A stretch of DNA of 8,853 nucleotides from JAICQQ01 sp965651135 (GCA_965651135.1 CBFGRJ010000306.1:1-8853), one strand, 5' to 3'. Shown: positions 1 to 6,819, numbered from the stretch's first letter. The notes: generated by a model from the sequence alone, not told the origin. Program-made: numbers and translations.

Positions 1-1
1 T

Positions 2-445
2 GCCAAGGTGAGCGCGGATCACAGCACGGGTAGGTACTCGATCACGGCGGCGCCTGGCTTCGGCTACAGCTATCGCTTCGTGGAGGCGTCGGCAGCCGAT
101 GACCCCTCGAAGCTACAGGAAGAGTTCACCAGTGAACGCCAGCTGAGCTTCGACTTGGATGTAGAAGAAGAGCGCACGGTGAAGCTCGAGGTCAGAAACT
201 CGTTCGGCAGCATCGCGTCGAAGGAATACTCGCTGAAGCGGCCAAAGCCCGATCTATCGGGCGTGCCGGCGAGCACGCGCATCGACGTACACGAAGGGCC
301 TGACGGCAAGTTGCGCGGTGTCCCCGCAGGGCAAAATCCGGCGGAGGGGGCCAATCGCCAGACCGAAGAAATTCTCAAGATGCTGCGAGGTCGCATGCAG
401 AAAGCCGAGCCCAAGGGCGACGAGCAGAAAGAAGGCGAGCAATGA
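2..445 (+). CDS. 3' end of an unrecognised gene upstream of nuoM, with an Ig-like beta-rich segment (5'-partial)
   Basis: The reading frame is open from the window edge. A GTG at 8 could be a start, but the codons before it (Ala-Lys) fit a continuing beta strand and no ribosome binding site is visible, so the gene probably begins outside the window. Numbered from the GTG, residues 8-78 alternate hydrophobic and polar residues in a pattern typical of an Ig-like or PKD-like beta sandwich (for example RYSITAAPGFGYSYRF and RTVKLEVRNSFGSIASKEYS). A Pro/Gly-rich linker follows (79-115), then a charged Lys/Glu/Gln helix-like tail (116-145). There is no membrane segment in the visible part. The stop overlaps the nuoM start by four bases (ATGA), so the gene belongs to the nuo transcription unit, at the place where nuoL usually sits. 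It does not resemble NuoL's membrane portion; it could be a soluble extension of an upstream subunit or a separate accessory protein. No function is assigned. Confidence 0.75.
   Translation, partial: AKVSADHSTGRYSITAAPGFGYSYRFVEASAADDPSKLQEEFTSERQLSFDLDVEEERTVKLEVRNSFGSIASKEYSLKRPKPDLSGVPASTRIDVHEGPDGKLRGVPAGQNPAEGANRQTEEILKMLRGRMQKAEPKGDEQKEGEQ
431..435 (+). promoter_or_regulatory. Ribosome binding site of nuoM
   Basis: GAAGG lies six bases before the ATG at 442, inside the end of the upstream gene. Together with the ATGA overlap it supports the long form of NuoM over an internal TTG start at 640. Confidence 0.6.
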
Positions 446-2271
446 GCCCTGCAGCCAAAGGCTTCTTCGAGCTGCTGCCGTTCGTTTTGGTCTTCTTGGC
501 GGGCGCGCTCGTGCCGCGTCGTCAAGGTTTGGCTGAGCGCTTCGGCCTGGGAGTGATTGCTGCGCTCGGCTTGCTCTTGCTCAAGGGATTGTGGCCCGGC
601 GAGTCCGCGCAGGCGCAGCCCGCCGAAGAGTGGCCGCATTTGCTCGACATCATCGTGTTTTTGCCCATCGCCGGCGCTGTCGCGGTCCTGTTCATGCCCC
701 GGCAGTCGCCGCGCTTTTTGCGTGGGTTCACGCTGGCGGTGCTGGGCCTCGATCTGTTTGTTTCGCTGTTTTTGCTGTCCGGGCCCATGGATCGGGGCTG
801 GCACTATCAGCACATCGTCGAGTGGATTCCGAGCTTGGGGATTCGGTACCACGTAGCCGTGGACGGCATCAGCTTGTGGCTGGTCATCCTGACGACGGTG
901 ACCACCCCGATTGCCGCCTACGTGTCGTTCGGGTCCATCAAGAAGCGTATCAAGGATTTGTGTGTGGCGTACTTGCTGCTGCAAGGCGCCATGCTTGGCG
1001 CTTTCGTTGCGCTCGACTTGTTCCTGTTCTTCGTGTTCTGGGAGCTGATGCTGGTGCCAATGCTGCTCCTCATCGGCGTTTGGGGTGGGGTCGAGCGCAT
1101 CAAGGCGGCGTACAAGTTCTTCATCTACACGATGATGGGCAGCATGATGATGCTGGCCGCCATTCTGTACATGGTGTGGACCCATCAGCAGCTGGCGGGC
1201 TACATCACCTTTGACTACCTGGCGTTGAGCCACGTGACGCTGCCCAAAACAGCGGCCTGGCTCTGCTTCTTCGGGTTTGCCTTGGCTTTCTTGATCAAGG
1301 TGCCCATGTTTCCGTTCCACACCTGGTTGCCTGACGCGCACGTGCAGGCCCCGACCGGCGGCTCGATCGTGCTGGCCGCGGTGTTGCTCAAGCTCGGCAC
1401 CTACGGGTACATCAGGTTCTGCATGGGGATGCTGGCAGGTCCGGCGGGTATCGCTGCCACCAACCTGGCGGGCATCGCCGTCGGCCTGGGCATCCTGTAC
1501 GGCGCGCTGGTGGCCTGGAAGCAGGACGACGTCAAGCGACTGGTCGCCTACTCGTCGGTGGCGCACATGGGGTTCGTCATGCTCGGGCTCTTTGCGGCGA
1601 CCGCGTCTGGAATCCAGGGCGCCATTCTTCAGATGATCAATCACGGCATCTCCACCGGTGCGCTGTTCCTTCTGGTAGGCGTCATTTACGATCGCCGTCA
1701 CACGCGCTTGGTCCGTGAGTTCGGCGGCCTGGCCAAGGTCATGCCCGTCTACGCCGCGTTGTTCGTCATCATCACCATGTCGAGCATAGGGTTGCCAGGG
1801 ACCAACGGCTTCGTGGGCGAGTTCATGGTGATCATGGGCACCTTCAGCTCGAAGTATTTGGGCTCGCATGCCCACGTGCAGGCCATTCTCGCGGCGCTGG
1901 GCGTCATTTTGGCCGCGGTTTACATGTTGAGTGTCGTGCAGAAGATGTTTTTCGGGCCGCTCAACAATCCGAAGAACGAACACTTGCCGGACATCAATGT
2001 GCGCGAGACCTTGGCTATTGCCCCGCTGGTCGTGCTGGTCTTCATTCTGGGGCTTTTTCCCAACATCGTCTTGAGCCGTACGGTGTCCGGCGTCGATGCG
2101 ACGCTCAGCCGATACGTCGAGGGCAGGCGCGCTTTCGCCGCGATGGAAGACAATTCGGAAGCTCGCCTGATGTCTCGCAAGGGCGGGCCGCTCGATCGCG
2201 GTTACCCGAAGCCACCCGAACAACGGTCCAAGGCCAGTGAAACGGCCATGAACCTCGAGGGCAGCGAATAA
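442..2271 (+). CDS. nuoM: NADH-quinone oxidoreductase subunit M (complex I antiporter-like proton-pumping subunit)
   Basis: Membrane subunit of respiratory complex I, one of three Mrp-antiporter-like subunits that couple NADH oxidation and quinone reduction to proton translocation across the inner membrane. Family hallmarks are clear: the TM5 glutamate in FFVFWELMLVPM (E201), the TM7 lysine in FLIKVPMFPFHTWLPDAH (K286), the TM8 lysine in VLLKLGTYGY (K317), a histidine in MINHG (H401) and the TM12 glutamate in NGFVGEF (E460). These match E. coli NuoM E144, K234, K265 and E407 with an offset of 52-57 residues. The protein has 609 residues, against about 509 in E. coli. The surplus is an N-terminal extension (1-66) with two hydrophobic stretches (about 8-24 and 34-51) before the usual first helix (68-86), plus a hydrophilic tail after about 558. 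The start at 442 has a good ribosome binding site and overlaps the previous stop; its own stop overlaps the nuoN start by one base. Confidence 0.97.
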   Translation: MSPAAKGFFELLPFVLVFLAGALVPRRQGLAERFGLGVIAALGLLLLKGLWPGESAQAQPAEEWPHLLDIIVFLPIAGAVAVLFMPRQSPRFLRGFTLAVLGLDLFVSLFLLSGPMDRGWHYQHIVEWIPSLGIRYHVAVDGISLWLVILTTVTTPIAAYVSFGSIKKRIKDLCVAYLLLQGAMLGAFVALDLFLFFVFWELMLVPMLLLIGVWGGVERIKAAYKFFIYTMMGSMMMLAAILYMVWTHQQLAGYITFDYLALSHVTLPKTAAWLCFFGFALAFLIKVPMFPFHTWLPDAHVQAPTGGSIVLAAVLLKLGTYGYIRFCMGMLAGPAGIAATNLAGIAVGLGILYGALVAWKQDDVKRLVAYSSVAHMGFVMLGLFAATASGIQGAILQMINHGISTGALFLLVGVIYDRRHTRLVREFGGLAKVMPVYAALFVIITMSSIGLPGTNGFVGEFMVIMGTFSSKYLGSHAHVQAILAALGVILAAVYMLSVVQKMFFGPLNNPKNEHLPDINVRETLAIAPLVVLVFILGLFPNIVLSRTVSGVDATLSRYVEGRRAFAAMEDNSEARLMSRKGGPLDRGYPKPPEQRSKASETAMNLEGSE

Positions 2272-3815
2272 TGGACGTCCTACTGGGTCTTTCTCCGATT
2301 CTCTCGGTGGCGCTCGGAGCGCTGCTGTTGATGCTTGCCGAGGCCTTCGGCTCACCTGCCAGCGACGAGGGCATCAGCTCGGAAGGCGTGGTCATCGACG
2401 CTGGTGCGGGCCGCACGCAGGAGCTTTCGCTCGGCGCCTCGGTCATTCTGTTCGCGGGCGCCATTTTCAGCGTTGCCGTGTGGTTGGTGGGTCCCGAGAA
2501 CATCGAGGGTCTCGAGCAGGTGGCTCCCTATCTGGTGCTCGATCGTTTCACCCTCTTCTTCAGCTTCGCGCTTTGCCTGGGCGGTGCGCTGTCGGCCTTG
2601 TTGGCTGGCGGCTATCTCTCCGAGTACAAGATCGATCGTACCGAGTTCTTCCCTCTGATCTTGTTTTCCACCGTGGGCGCGCAAGCGCTTGCGGCTGCAG
2701 GCGATCTGTTGACCCTCTTCGTGGCGCTCGAGACCATGTCGCTCGGGGTCTATGCGATGGTCGGTCTCAGGCGTACCAGTCCGCGCGCCAGTGAGGCGTC
2801 GCTGAAGTACTTCTTGCTGGGTAGCTTCGCTGCTGCGCTGCTACTGTTCGGCTCGGCGCTCTTGTATGGGGTGACGGGCCACACGGACCTGGCGAGCATC
2901 GGACAGGCGTTGGCAGGGCTCGGCAGCGACGACAACGCAACTGAGACCACGACCATACTGATCGCTTTGGCGCTCACGCTTGCCGGGCTCTGCTTCAAGG
3001 TGAGCGTCGTACCGTTTCACATGTGGGCTCCGGACGCCTACGAAGGGGCGCCTACGCCAACGACCACGTACATGGCCGCAGCGGTCAAGACAGCTGCTTT
3101 TGCGGTGCTGCTCAGGATGCTCTTGGTGACGTTCGGCGACGAACGGCTGATGAGCTGGGGCGCGGGCTGGCCTCCGGCTCTGGCGCTGATGGCTGTGCTC
3201 ACCATGACCGTCGCCAATGTGGTCGCCGGGCGACAGGATTCGGTCAAGCGCATGCTGGCGTATTCGTCCATCGCCCACGCCGGCTATGCCTTGGTGGGCG
3301 TAGTGGCCACCATGCGCTCACCAGACGCCGAGGCCAGCGTTCTCTTTTACATGCTGGCCTATACGGTCTCGACCGTCGGTGCGTTCGGGGCCCTGATCTT
3401 GTGTGGGCGCTACGGAGCCGAAGCCACCAGTTACGAAGATCTCGCTGGCATCGGTCGGCGTCATCCCGCCGCGGCGCTGGCGTTTTCGTTTTTCTTGCTC
3501 TCGCTTGCGGGAACGCCTCCCACGGCTGGCTTCTTCGGCAAGCTCTACGTGTTCAAGGCAGCTATCGACGCGGAGCTCTACCTGCTCGCCATCATCGGCT
3601 TCGTCAATAGTGTCATCGGTGTCTATTACTATCTCAGAGTCATGGTTTACATGTACATGCGTGAACCGGCGCCGGGAGCTCCGATAGCGACGCCCATGCG
3701 CTCGGGCTACGTCGCTACCGCACTGGTGATCGCAGCCGTGTTCGTGCTGGCGCTCGGGCTCGTTCCCGACACGTCCCTCATGATGGCCAACGCGGCTACC
3801 GTCGGCAAAGGCTGA
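2271..3815 (+). CDS. nuoN: NADH-quinone oxidoreductase subunit N (complex I antiporter-like proton-pumping subunit)
   Basis: Second antiporter-like membrane subunit of complex I encoded here, the one lying next to the quinone-proximal small subunits in the assembled complex. Key residues match E. coli NuoN with offsets of 21-29: E154 in LFVALETMSLGVYAM (E133), K243 in CFKVSVVPFHMWAPDAYEGA (K217), K273 in AAAVKTAAF (K247) and the TM12 lysine K424 in GFFGKLYVF (K395), the subunit-specific lysine that replaces the glutamate of NuoM. The motif VKRMLAYSSIAHAGY (325-339) is also typical. The length is 514 residues against 485 in E. coli, partly from a polar Gly/Ser/Asp-rich insertion between the first two helices (about 26-52). 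The ATG overlaps the nuoM stop (TAATG), with GAGGG nine bases upstream. No further nuo gene follows; it is the last gene of the operon, ending 27 bp from a convergent gene. Confidence 0.97.
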   Translation: MDVLLGLSPILSVALGALLLMLAEAFGSPASDEGISSEGVVIDAGAGRTQELSLGASVILFAGAIFSVAVWLVGPENIEGLEQVAPYLVLDRFTLFFSFALCLGGALSALLAGGYLSEYKIDRTEFFPLILFSTVGAQALAAAGDLLTLFVALETMSLGVYAMVGLRRTSPRASEASLKYFLLGSFAAALLLFGSALLYGVTGHTDLASIGQALAGLGSDDNATETTTILIALALTLAGLCFKVSVVPFHMWAPDAYEGAPTPTTTYMAAAVKTAAFAVLLRMLLVTFGDERLMSWGAGWPPALALMAVLTMTVANVVAGRQDSVKRMLAYSSIAHAGYALVGVVATMRSPDAEASVLFYMLAYTVSTVGAFGALILCGRYGAEATSYEDLAGIGRRHPAAALAFSFFLLSLAGTPPTAGFFGKLYVFKAAIDAELYLLAIIGFVNSVIGVYYYLRVMVYMYMREPAPGAPIATPMRSGYVATALVIAAVFVLALGLVPDTSLMMANAATVGKG

Positions 3816-3842
3816 AGCAAGCTGACCCGGCACGCCGCGGGG

Positions 3843-4274
3843 CTACCGGCGCCGAGGTTTTCGACCCGGCAAGCGCCCGGGCGGGCAATATACGCGTTCT
3901 TCGCGAAGCACCCTGGTGAGGGAGTAGCAGGAGCGCACCGGCGGCTTGGGTCGAAAGGTCGAAACCAGCGCGGGTGAACCGGGTAGCACTCGATCGGTGG
4001 GCAAGCCCAGGGCCTTGTCCGATGAGGGCGGAGCGTCGCTGTCCCGGCTTTGGTCGCTGCGCGCGGCTTCGGGCGCCCTGGCGAAATCCGGGAGCCTTGG
4101 AGCAGGTGGGATATTGGCTTCGGTGGCGACTTCGCGAGTGCTCAGCCGAGAGCCATGGGTCAAGCAGCGCGGCAGGGGCGTTTCTACCACCAGTTCTCGA
4201 CCGTTCTCATGCCCGAGATCGATCGAGTCCGGCTCGTGCTCGACACCGACTGGTGGCTTCGTATCGCCTGACAT
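3843..4274 (-). CDS. Small orphan protein of unknown function, Pro/Arg-rich and probably disordered
   Basis: A 143-residue protein that I do not recognise. The ATG at 4274 is preferred because GGGAG stands five bases before it; the adjacent TTG at 4277 would be too close to that site. By my count about two thirds of the codons end in G or C, in keeping with a real but weakly biased gene. There is no signal peptide, membrane helix or known motif. The middle is rich in Pro, Ser, Ala, Asp and Arg, which suggests disorder. The last 40 residues are basic, with two cysteines (in VRSCYS and VYCPPG) and an Arg/Pro-rich end (RLPGRKPRRR), which might bind nucleic acid or membrane; this is a guess. It converges on nuoN with 27 bp between stops, and its upstream region is shared with the divergent lipoprotein gene at 4570. 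The overlapping open frame on the other strand lacks a comparable start. Confidence 0.55.
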   Translation of the reverse strand: MSGDTKPPVGVEHEPDSIDLGHENGRELVVETPLPRCLTHGSRLSTREVATEANIPPAPRLPDFARAPEAARSDQSRDSDAPPSSDKALGLPTDRVLPGSPALVSTFRPKPPVRSCYSLTRVLREERVYCPPGRLPGRKPRRR

Positions 4275-4279
4275 CAATG

Positions 4280-4284
4280 CTCCC
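4280..4284 (-). promoter_or_regulatory. Ribosome binding site deciding the start of the small orphan gene
   Basis: Read on the - strand, GGGAG lies five bases before the ATG at 4274. It is the main evidence that the - strand frame, not the + strand frame overlapping it, is the gene. Confidence 0.5.
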
Positions 4285-4292
4285 GCCGCTTG

Positions 4293-4320
4293 AGTATGAC
4301 GCCTGCTAGCGCCGGCTCAA
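4293..4320 (-). promoter_or_regulatory. Candidate sigma-70-type promoter for the small orphan gene
   Basis: Read on the - strand: TTGAGC (4320-4315), a 16-base spacer, then CATACT (4298-4293), each matching four of six consensus bases. Transcription would start near 4286, just ahead of the GGGAG ribosome binding site. Seen by eye only. Confidence 0.35.
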
Positions 4321-4353
4321 CGAAGATTTTCTTGACCAGCGTCGGTTTGTCGC

Positions 4354-4369
4354 GTCAACGACGGTTGAC
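4354..4369. repeat. Perfect inverted repeat in a divergent intergenic region (possible operator)
   Basis: GTCAAC, four bases, GTTGAC: a perfect six-base palindrome in the 295-bp gap (4275-4569) between the divergent starts at 4274 and 4570. It lies upstream of both candidate promoters. A transcription-factor dimer site is possible, but the arms are short and a single copy is weak evidence. Just upstream (4318-4336) is a looser, imperfect inverted repeat. Nothing else convincing was seen in this gap apart from the promoters listed. Confidence 0.35.
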
Positions 4370-4496
4370 AGTGAAGTAACAGGCAGGTGGGATGAAGGCT
4401 CCCGATCTCTCCTATTTCACTAATGCTGAGGCCGCTCTGACCGCTGCGGACCGCACAAAAGTGCCTCAGGTTCGTGCGGGGCCTGCGACGCGCGGC

Positions 4497-4524
4497 TTTG
4501 CCCCACCGACTCTTGTGCTAGGCT
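4497..4524 (+). promoter_or_regulatory. Candidate promoter of the aminopeptidase-like lipoprotein gene
   Basis: TTTGCC (4497-4502), a 16-base spacer, then an extended -10 element TGC-TAGGCT (TAGGCT at 4519-4524), a common-looking -10 in GC-rich bacteria. Transcription would start near 4531, leaving a leader of about 40 bases before the ATG at 4570. Confidence 0.45.
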
Positions 4525-4569
4525 GTCCGGCACCGTGGATCACGAGGTGCCCAGGTAGCCCCAAGAACG

Positions 4570-5688
4570 ATGCGGTGTGAGGCTGTGCGCAACAGTAGGT
4601 CGGTGCGGACCTGGTTCCGGCTCGTCCTCGCCAGCATGGCCGTGGTGCTCTTTTGCGGGTGTGGTGCACCTCCGAAGTTCGTATTTCACGCGGCCAAAGG
4701 GCAATGGGAACTGTACCGAGCCGCGCGCCCCATTTCAGAAGCCATGAACGATCGTCGCATGCCAGCTCGGGTGCGTGAGCTGCTTTCCGAAGTGCCACAC
4801 ATCAAAGCGTACGCATTGGAAAACGGCCTTGCCATCAGCGACAACTACGACGAGTTCGTAGCTCTGAATCGTCCCTATGTGGTGTGGTTCGTCAACGCCA
4901 GCCATCCCTTGGCTTTTTATCCCAAGACGTTCTGGTTTCCGGTCGTCGGGTCATTTCCTGGTCTCGGCTGGTTCGACGAAAGAACCGCCAGACGTCACGC
5001 GGCATCGCTGCAACGTGAAGGATGGGACGTCAGCGTGCGCGGCGTGCGCGCATTCTCGACGGGCGGTTGGTTTGGAGATCCCATCGTCTCCAGTATGTTC
5101 ACCGAGAGCGATAATGCGCTCGGGTATCTCGTCAACGTCATTTTGCACGAGTCGCTTCATGCGACGGTGTTGATCCCGGACCAACAGTTCTACAACGAAA
5201 GCCTGGCGAGCTTCGTGGGCGACCAGCTTACGCTCGGCTACTTGACACAGCGTTTCGGAAGCAGCTCGAAACAGCTTTCGACCTACCTCGAGCGAGTACA
5301 GCAGGGTGAGCAGGCCGAACGCTTGCTGGCCAAAAGCTATGTGGAGCTGGAGGCGCTCTATGCATCGGACCAATCGGTGACAGAAAAGCTGATCAAAAAG
5401 CAGAAAGTGATGCGTGAGTTGTACGTACGCTTGGGGTTCGAGGAAATCCCCACGAATGCTACCCTGATCGGTACCCGGCTCTACGATATCGGTCAGGACG
5501 AGTTCGCCGAGCTGCTCCAAGAGTGCGGTCACGATTGGGAGCGCTTCATCTCGGTCACCGGTAGCGTGCGGCGCCGGCACTTCGACTCTCTACAGCAGGA
5601 AGATTTTACGCCGATCATCCGCCGAATGGTGAGTCGGGGCTGCAAGCCATTCGGTCCGGCTCGGCGGACTCGCTATCGCATGCGCTGA
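4570..5688 (+). CDS. Predicted zinc aminopeptidase-family lipoprotein (COG4324 / Aminopep PF10023 type)
   Basis: A 372-residue exported protein. Residues 1-31 form a lipoprotein-type signal: a basic N-region with several Arg, a hydrophobic core (LVLASMAVVLF) and a cysteine (C31) after Gly. The box FCGC is not canonical. The mature part matches my knowledge of the predicted aminopeptidase family: AAKGQWELYRAARPISE near the start (41-57), RPYVVWFV (101-108), FWFPVVGSFPGLGWFDE (121-137), FSTGGWFGDP (162-171), then the gluzincin zinc site HESLH (193-197) and the third ligand E210 in FYNESLASFVG, with twelve residues between HExxH and Glu as in the family. H193, H197 and E210 should bind zinc and E194 be catalytic. 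The substrate is unknown; family activity is largely predicted. Length is normal for the family. No strong ribosome binding site is seen before 4570; GTG codons at 4585 or 4603 are possible alternative starts. It ends 17 bp from a convergent gene. Confidence 0.85.
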   Translation: MRCEAVRNSRSVRTWFRLVLASMAVVLFCGCGAPPKFVFHAAKGQWELYRAARPISEAMNDRRMPARVRELLSEVPHIKAYALENGLAISDNYDEFVALNRPYVVWFVNASHPLAFYPKTFWFPVVGSFPGLGWFDERTARRHAASLQREGWDVSVRGVRAFSTGGWFGDPIVSSMFTESDNALGYLVNVILHESLHATVLIPDQQFYNESLASFVGDQLTLGYLTQRFGSSSKQLSTYLERVQQGEQAERLLAKSYVELEALYASDQSVTEKLIKKQKVMRELYVRLGFEEIPTNATLIGTRLYDIGQDEFAELLQECGHDWERFISVTGSVRRRHFDSLQQEDFTPIIRRMVSRGCKPFGPARRTRYRMR

Positions 5689-5705
5689 GGCGCCGCGCAC
5701 GGGAT

Positions 5706-6278
5706 TCAGCGACCGAGCGAGAAGTGCAGCGTTTCGCTGCCTGCGCCTACTACGAACGGAGCATAGATCATGACGAGCCCGCTCGCGCCTTCGGGGATCT
5801 CGAAGGTGATCATGCCCCGTGCCCGCTGGTCGCGTGTAACCCTCGTGGCATGCAAGGTTGGGGTGCACCCAGCGAGATCAGCGCCATAGTCGCGTTGTTC
5901 CGAGTCCACCAGAGTCGCCAGAAAGGGATTGGCCGCCACCGCGCGCGTCGATGTGCCGACGAGCTCTACTTCGACTCCTAGCTTGAGGTACCCCGGCTTG
6001 GGCGCGAAGTGCGGCTCGACCTGGCATGGAGCGACCTCGAGCACCTTCATCGTGTAGTCGCGTGCGACCGCTTGCTGTCCCACAGCGTGAAGCTCGGGAG
6101 CCAGACCCAAACGTGGGCCCTCGTGCTCCGGCATGCGCAGGGAGGGCAGCACAGGCGCTTGTATTCCGACCGAGCTCGCAGAGGCGGCGCTGGCGCTATG
6201 GCTCTGTTCTTGTTTTCCGTGCTTGCAGCACGTCAACAACATCAAGAGGCACGAGCAGCGCAGCCCTACACCGAGCAT
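5706..6278 (-). CDS. Predicted lipoprotein with DUF4352-like Ig-fold domain, paralogue of the gene before it
   Basis: A 190-residue protein with a short hydrophobic export signal ending in a cysteine pair (LLMLLTCC, C17/C18); the lipobox is irregular. An Ala/Ser-rich linker follows (28-36). Residues 75-175 look like the DUF4352 Ig-like fold: strands in KPGYLKLGVEVELVG, FLATLVDSEQRDYGADL and a final RGMITFEIPEGASGLVMIYAP, the usual pattern of a protein-interaction or sensing domain in secreted lipoproteins. Cysteines C85 (APCQVEPHF) and C138 (LAGCTP) fall at positions equivalent to cysteines in the neighbouring paralogue and may form a disulfide. It starts six bases after the stop of that paralogue, with a modest TAGGT ribosome binding site, so the two form an operon. 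Compared with the paralogue it has about 30 extra residues before the domain. The specific role is unknown. Confidence 0.75.
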   Translation of the reverse strand: MLGVGLRCSCLLMLLTCCKHGKQEQSHSASAASASSVGIQAPVLPSLRMPEHEGPRLGLAPELHAVGQQAVARDYTMKVLEVAPCQVEPHFAPKPGYLKLGVEVELVGTSTRAVAANPFLATLVDSEQRDYGADLAGCTPTLHATRVTRDQRARGMITFEIPEGASGLVMIYAPFVVGAGSETLHFSLGR

Positions 6279-6284
6279 GACGAC

Positions 6285-6776
6285 CTATCGCCCCACGGCT
6301 CGCGATACTTTGGCTCCACGGGCCTTCTCTGAATTGGCGACGCGTGGCGCGTACTCCAAGGTCATGCCGTGCGCTCGTCGTGGTATTCGGAAATTGATGA
6401 AGCCGCGAGCTGTTTCGCCTCGTTTCAACGGTCTTCCCGCTAGGCGTGGTTCGCAGCCGTCGAAACTGGCGCTGTAGACGCGGTCCTCCGAATCGAGCAG
6501 TTGCGCGTAGTAGTAGTTCTGCGGCACACCATCGAGCTTCGCTTCGATTTCGACGCGGACACCCAGTAGCAATTCGTCCGGCTCGAGCTTCACATGAGGC
6601 TCCGGTTCACAGTCCCTCACCGCCAGCACATCGAGCCCGAAGTTCGCTGAATCGACTCGTGCCGAGGCTGAAGCAGCGGGCGCCTGTTGAGGCTCCGAGT
6701 CGTCGCACGCCGCGCCGCAGCAGGCGAGAGCTGCCCAACGGCAGACTAGGGCGAAGCGAGAGGGTGCGAATTGCAT
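6285..6776 (-). CDS. Predicted lipoprotein with DUF4352-like Ig-fold domain, first gene of a two-gene operon
   Basis: A 163-residue protein. Residues 1-24 form a lipoprotein-type signal with basic residues, a hydrophobic core (FALVCRWAALACCG) and a probable lipid cysteine C24 in GAACDD. An Ala/Ser/Pro linker spans about 29-40. The domain (46-146) shares a strand pattern with the next gene: CEPEPHVKLEPDELLLGVRV, YYYAQLLDSEDRVYSASFDG, and ETARGFINFRIPRRAHGMTL ending in EYAP. C56 and C108 are 52 apart (53 in the paralogue) and probably form the same disulfide. Identity between the two looks modest, so the duplication is old or under relaxed selection. The tail after 147 is basic. No good ribosome binding site precedes the ATG at 6776, so the start is less certain. 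It is transcribed divergently from the + strand gene starting near 6920. Confidence 0.75.
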   Translation of the reverse strand: MQFAPSRFALVCRWAALACCGAACDDSEPQQAPAASASARVDSANFGLDVLAVRDCEPEPHVKLEPDELLLGVRVEIEAKLDGVPQNYYYAQLLDSEDRVYSASFDGCEPRLAGRPLKRGETARGFINFRIPRRAHGMTLEYAPRVANSEKARGAKVSRAVGR

Positions 6777-6790
6777 CGTGGCAGCGACCC

Positions 6791-6819
6791 AGTCTGAACA
6801 GGGTGACCGATGCGTTCAA
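6791..6819 (-). promoter_or_regulatory. Weak candidate promoter for the paired DUF4352-like lipoprotein genes
   Basis: Read on the - strand: TTGAAC (6819-6814), a 17-base spacer and CAGACT (6796-6791), about 14 bases upstream of the ATG at 6776. The -10 match is poor. This lies in the 143-bp divergent gap 6777-6919, where no other clear element was seen except a possible TGC-TAAACC -10 at 6898-6906 on the + strand. Confidence 0.25.

Noticed and set aside
70..2355. A 761-codon open frame on the - strand
   Set aside because: It runs antisense to nuoM, whose identity is certain. Its product is low-complexity, rich in His, Gln, Arg and Asp, as expected from the complement of GC-rich membrane-protein codons.
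3816..3842. Possible terminator between nuoN and the convergent orphan gene
   Set aside because: Only a short CCCG/CGGG stem with an eight-base loop and no T-run, too weak to call.
3946..4293. A 115-codon + strand frame over the small orphan gene
   Set aside because: It starts with TTG without a ribosome binding site, while the opposite strand has ATG with a well-placed GGGAG.
4365..4370. Perfect TTGACA as a -35 box
   Set aside because: No acceptable -10 element 15-19 bases downstream; the bases are better explained as part of the palindrome at 4354-4369.
4392..4580. A 62-codon + strand frame upstream of the aminopeptidase-like gene
   Set aside because: Weak third-position GC bias, no motif, and the likely promoter of the next gene lies inside it. 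It remains a remote possibility as a leader peptide.
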